A DNA stretch of 8,957 bases from a bacterium HR39 (GTDB lineage: Bacteria > Pseudomonadota > Alphaproteobacteria > Geminicoccales > Geminicoccaceae): contig BEIP01000026.1 of NCBI GenBank assembly GCA_002898955.1, forward strand, positions 1 to 8,957, written 5' to 3'. The position numbers and the translations under genes were made by a program. Shown here one piece after another: positions 8,048 to 8,957 of this stretch. Within the stretch, counting starts at the first letter, position 1; every line of letters begins with the position of its first letter. Below the pieces are notes generated by a model that saw nothing but the letters and a program-made list of their open reading frames with translations, did no database searches and was not told the origin of the DNA.

Positions 8048-8153
8048 GTCTCGCTCCACCTCGCATATGGCCGCGAGGGCATGCTACACAAGCATCGCCG
8101 CCCGCGTCCGCGGACGGCGCGACGGAAGAGTTGCATGCAGAGAGCCGCCAGGG
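8048..8153. promoter_or_regulatory. Divergent intergenic region with three palindromes and a hairpin
   Basis: This stretch lies between the NDUFS4-like gene (minus) and the GH114 gene (plus) and must hold their promoters. It contains CCTCGC (8059-8064) / GCGAGG (8073-8078) with an 8-nt loop; ATGCT (8081-8085) / AGCAT (8091-8095) with a 5-nt loop; the 12-bp palindrome CGTCCGCGGACG (8105-8116); and TGCATGCA (8132-8139). Dyad symmetry in a divergent promoter suggests operator sites, though GC-rich DNA yields palindromes by chance. I see no convincing -35/-10 pair on either strand. It is visibly more AT-rich in patches than the flanking genes. Confidence 0.4.
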
Positions 8154-8957
8154 ATGCCTCACACCCCATTTCGACATACCGTCGTGGCATGCACCGCTCT
8201 CCTCGCTGCGTGGCTCGCGCCGGTCCAGGCTGCGGCCGCCACGCCCGGGTGGTGGGCGCCCACCATGGAGGACCGGCTCGACATCCAGTTCGTCGACGGG
8301 CCGCGTCCCACACCCTGGGCCACGGTGATCGACGTGGACGCCTTCGACGTGACCGACCGGGCGCTGGGAAAGCTGAAGCGGTCGGGCAGGCGGGTGGTCT
8401 GCTACATCAACGCTGGCGCCTGGGAGGAATGGCGCGAGGATGCCGAACGCTATCCCGCGGTGGTACTGGGCAGGCCCCTCGACGGCTGGGAGGGTGAACG
8501 CTGGGTGGACATCCGCCGCCTCGACCTGCTCGGCCCGATCCTCGAGGCTCGGCTGGACCACTGCAAGGCGCGTGGCTTCGATGCCGTCGAGTTCGACAAC
8601 GTGGACGGTCACACCAACGACACCGGCTTCCCCCTCACCGCTGCCGACCAGCTCCGCTTCAACCGCTGGCTCGCGCAGCAGGCCCACGCCCGCGGGCTTG
8701 GAGCAGCCCTCAAGAATGACCTCGAGCAGGCTGCCGTCCTCGTGGCGGACTTCGACTTCGCCATCGTCGAATCCTGCTTCTCATACGAGGAGTGCCACCT
8801 CGCCCGTCCCTTCCTTGACGCCGGCAAGCCGGTGTTCGTGGTCGAATACGTGAAGAGCCGCGGGCTGCAACGACGCTACTGCGCGCAGGCCCGCGGCCCC
8901 GGCGTGCGCCTGCTCTTCCAGCAGCGGTCCTTGGACCGCTGGAGCCTTCCGTGCCGC
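8154..8957 (+). CDS. Secreted GH114-family glycosidase, 3' end cut by window
   Basis: 268 residues are visible with no stop; the end looks close. Residues 1-28 form a Sec-type signal peptide (Arg7/His8, then the hydrophobic VVACTALLAAWLA and cleavage near PVQAAAA), so the enzyme is exported. The rest matches GH114, the endo-alpha-1,4-polygalactosaminidase family: VVCYINAGAWEEWREDAERY at 81-100, GWEGERWVDIRR at 111-122, the acidic core VEFDNVDG at 145-152, LKNDL at 186-190, ESCFSYEEC at 206-214 and FVVEY at 228-232. Acidic residues in the 145-152 and 206-207 regions are the likely catalytic ones. GH114 enzymes cut alpha-1,4-linked galactosamine polymers; whether this one does is inference. No strong Shine-Dalgarno precedes ATG 8154, the first ATG in frame. 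Its first codons use more A/T-ending triplets than the neighbours, which could hint at a different history. A nearby Wzy/PssDE locus suggests a polymer to act on. Confidence 0.88.
   Translation, partial: MPHTPFRHTVVACTALLAAWLAPVQAAAATPGWWAPTMEDRLDIQFVDGPRPTPWATVIDVDAFDVTDRALGKLKRSGRRVVCYINAGAWEEWREDAERYPAVVLGRPLDGWEGERWVDIRRLDLLGPILEARLDHCKARGFDAVEFDNVDGHTNDTGFPLTAADQLRFNRWLAQQAHARGLGAALKNDLEQAAVLVADFDFAIVESCFSYEECHLARPFLDAGKPVFVVEYVKSRGLQRRYCAQARGPGVRLLFQQRSLDRWSLPCR

Noticed and set aside
8036..8059. Upstream GTG start at 8059 for the NDUFS4-like gene
   Set aside because: The extra residues are not part of the family, and the Shine-Dalgarno GGGGAGG lies inside them, pointing to ATG 8035.
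6794..8497. A single 567-residue protein as the true product of the stress gene
   Set aside because: The part after about 7363 is antisense to a gene with a strong ribosome binding site and clear NDUFS4 motifs, and has no protein-like character; kept only as a finding.
7071..8687. Minus-strand open frame of about 538 codons across the right block
   Set aside because: It is out of frame with the NDUFS4-like gene and antisense to the stress and GH114 genes; the sequence is compositionally biased without domains.

Overview
The window is a very GC-rich bacterial chromosomal segment, almost fully coding, with many 1-, 4- and 7-nt start/stop overlaps. Gene content suggests a high-GC proteobacterium, most likely alphaproteobacterial. 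The clues are nagZ close to scpA-scpB, an NDUFS4-type complex I accessory subunit (a family shared by alphaproteobacteria and mitochondria), and an 'SFPASDPPAW' tail. This assignment is inference from gene families, not a phylogeny.

Left block (1-3787, + strand): the 3' part of nagZ (peptidoglycan recycling), an M50 site-2-protease-type membrane protein, scpA, scpB (kleisin and winged-helix partner of the SMC condensin) and an ABC transporter ATPase of the FbpC/PotA type with a TOBE-like tail. Each gene overlaps the next, so they look like one translationally coupled operon. No permease or binding protein for the ABC ATPase is in view.

Middle block (3760-6797): a polysaccharide locus in two divergent arms. 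The minus arm runs 5'->3' as a membrane-associated nucleotidyltransferase-fold protein, pssD-like (Alg14 type) and pssE-like (Alg13 type), joined by two GTGA overlaps. It ends convergently inside the last codons of the ABC gene. The plus arm begins with an O-antigen ligase/polymerase-family (Wzy-like) membrane protein. The arms share a 64-bp divergent start region. PssD and PssE are expected to form one bipartite glycosyltransferase at the inner membrane, and the Wzy-like protein would join or transfer the glycan at the periplasmic side.

Right block (6794-8957): directly coupled to the polymerase by an ATGA overlap is a small stress-type protein with a Gly/Ala-rich hydrophobic segment. Its reading frame has no stop where the protein should end and stays open to 8497, antisense through the next gene. 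A convergent minus-strand gene encodes an NDUFS4-like protein with a long acidic tail. Between the two 3' ends lies a strong GC hairpin. Divergent from the NDUFS4-like gene, and cut by the window end, is a secreted GH114-family (endo-alpha-1,4-polygalactosaminidase type) protein that could trim a polymer made by the neighbouring locus.

I saw no tRNA, rRNA, CRISPR array, insertion sequence or phage gene. The most useful leads are the nucleotidyltransferase-pssD-pssE module, the stop-less stress gene and its hairpin, the tailed NDUFS4 protein, and the GH114 enzyme near a Wzy/PssDE locus.
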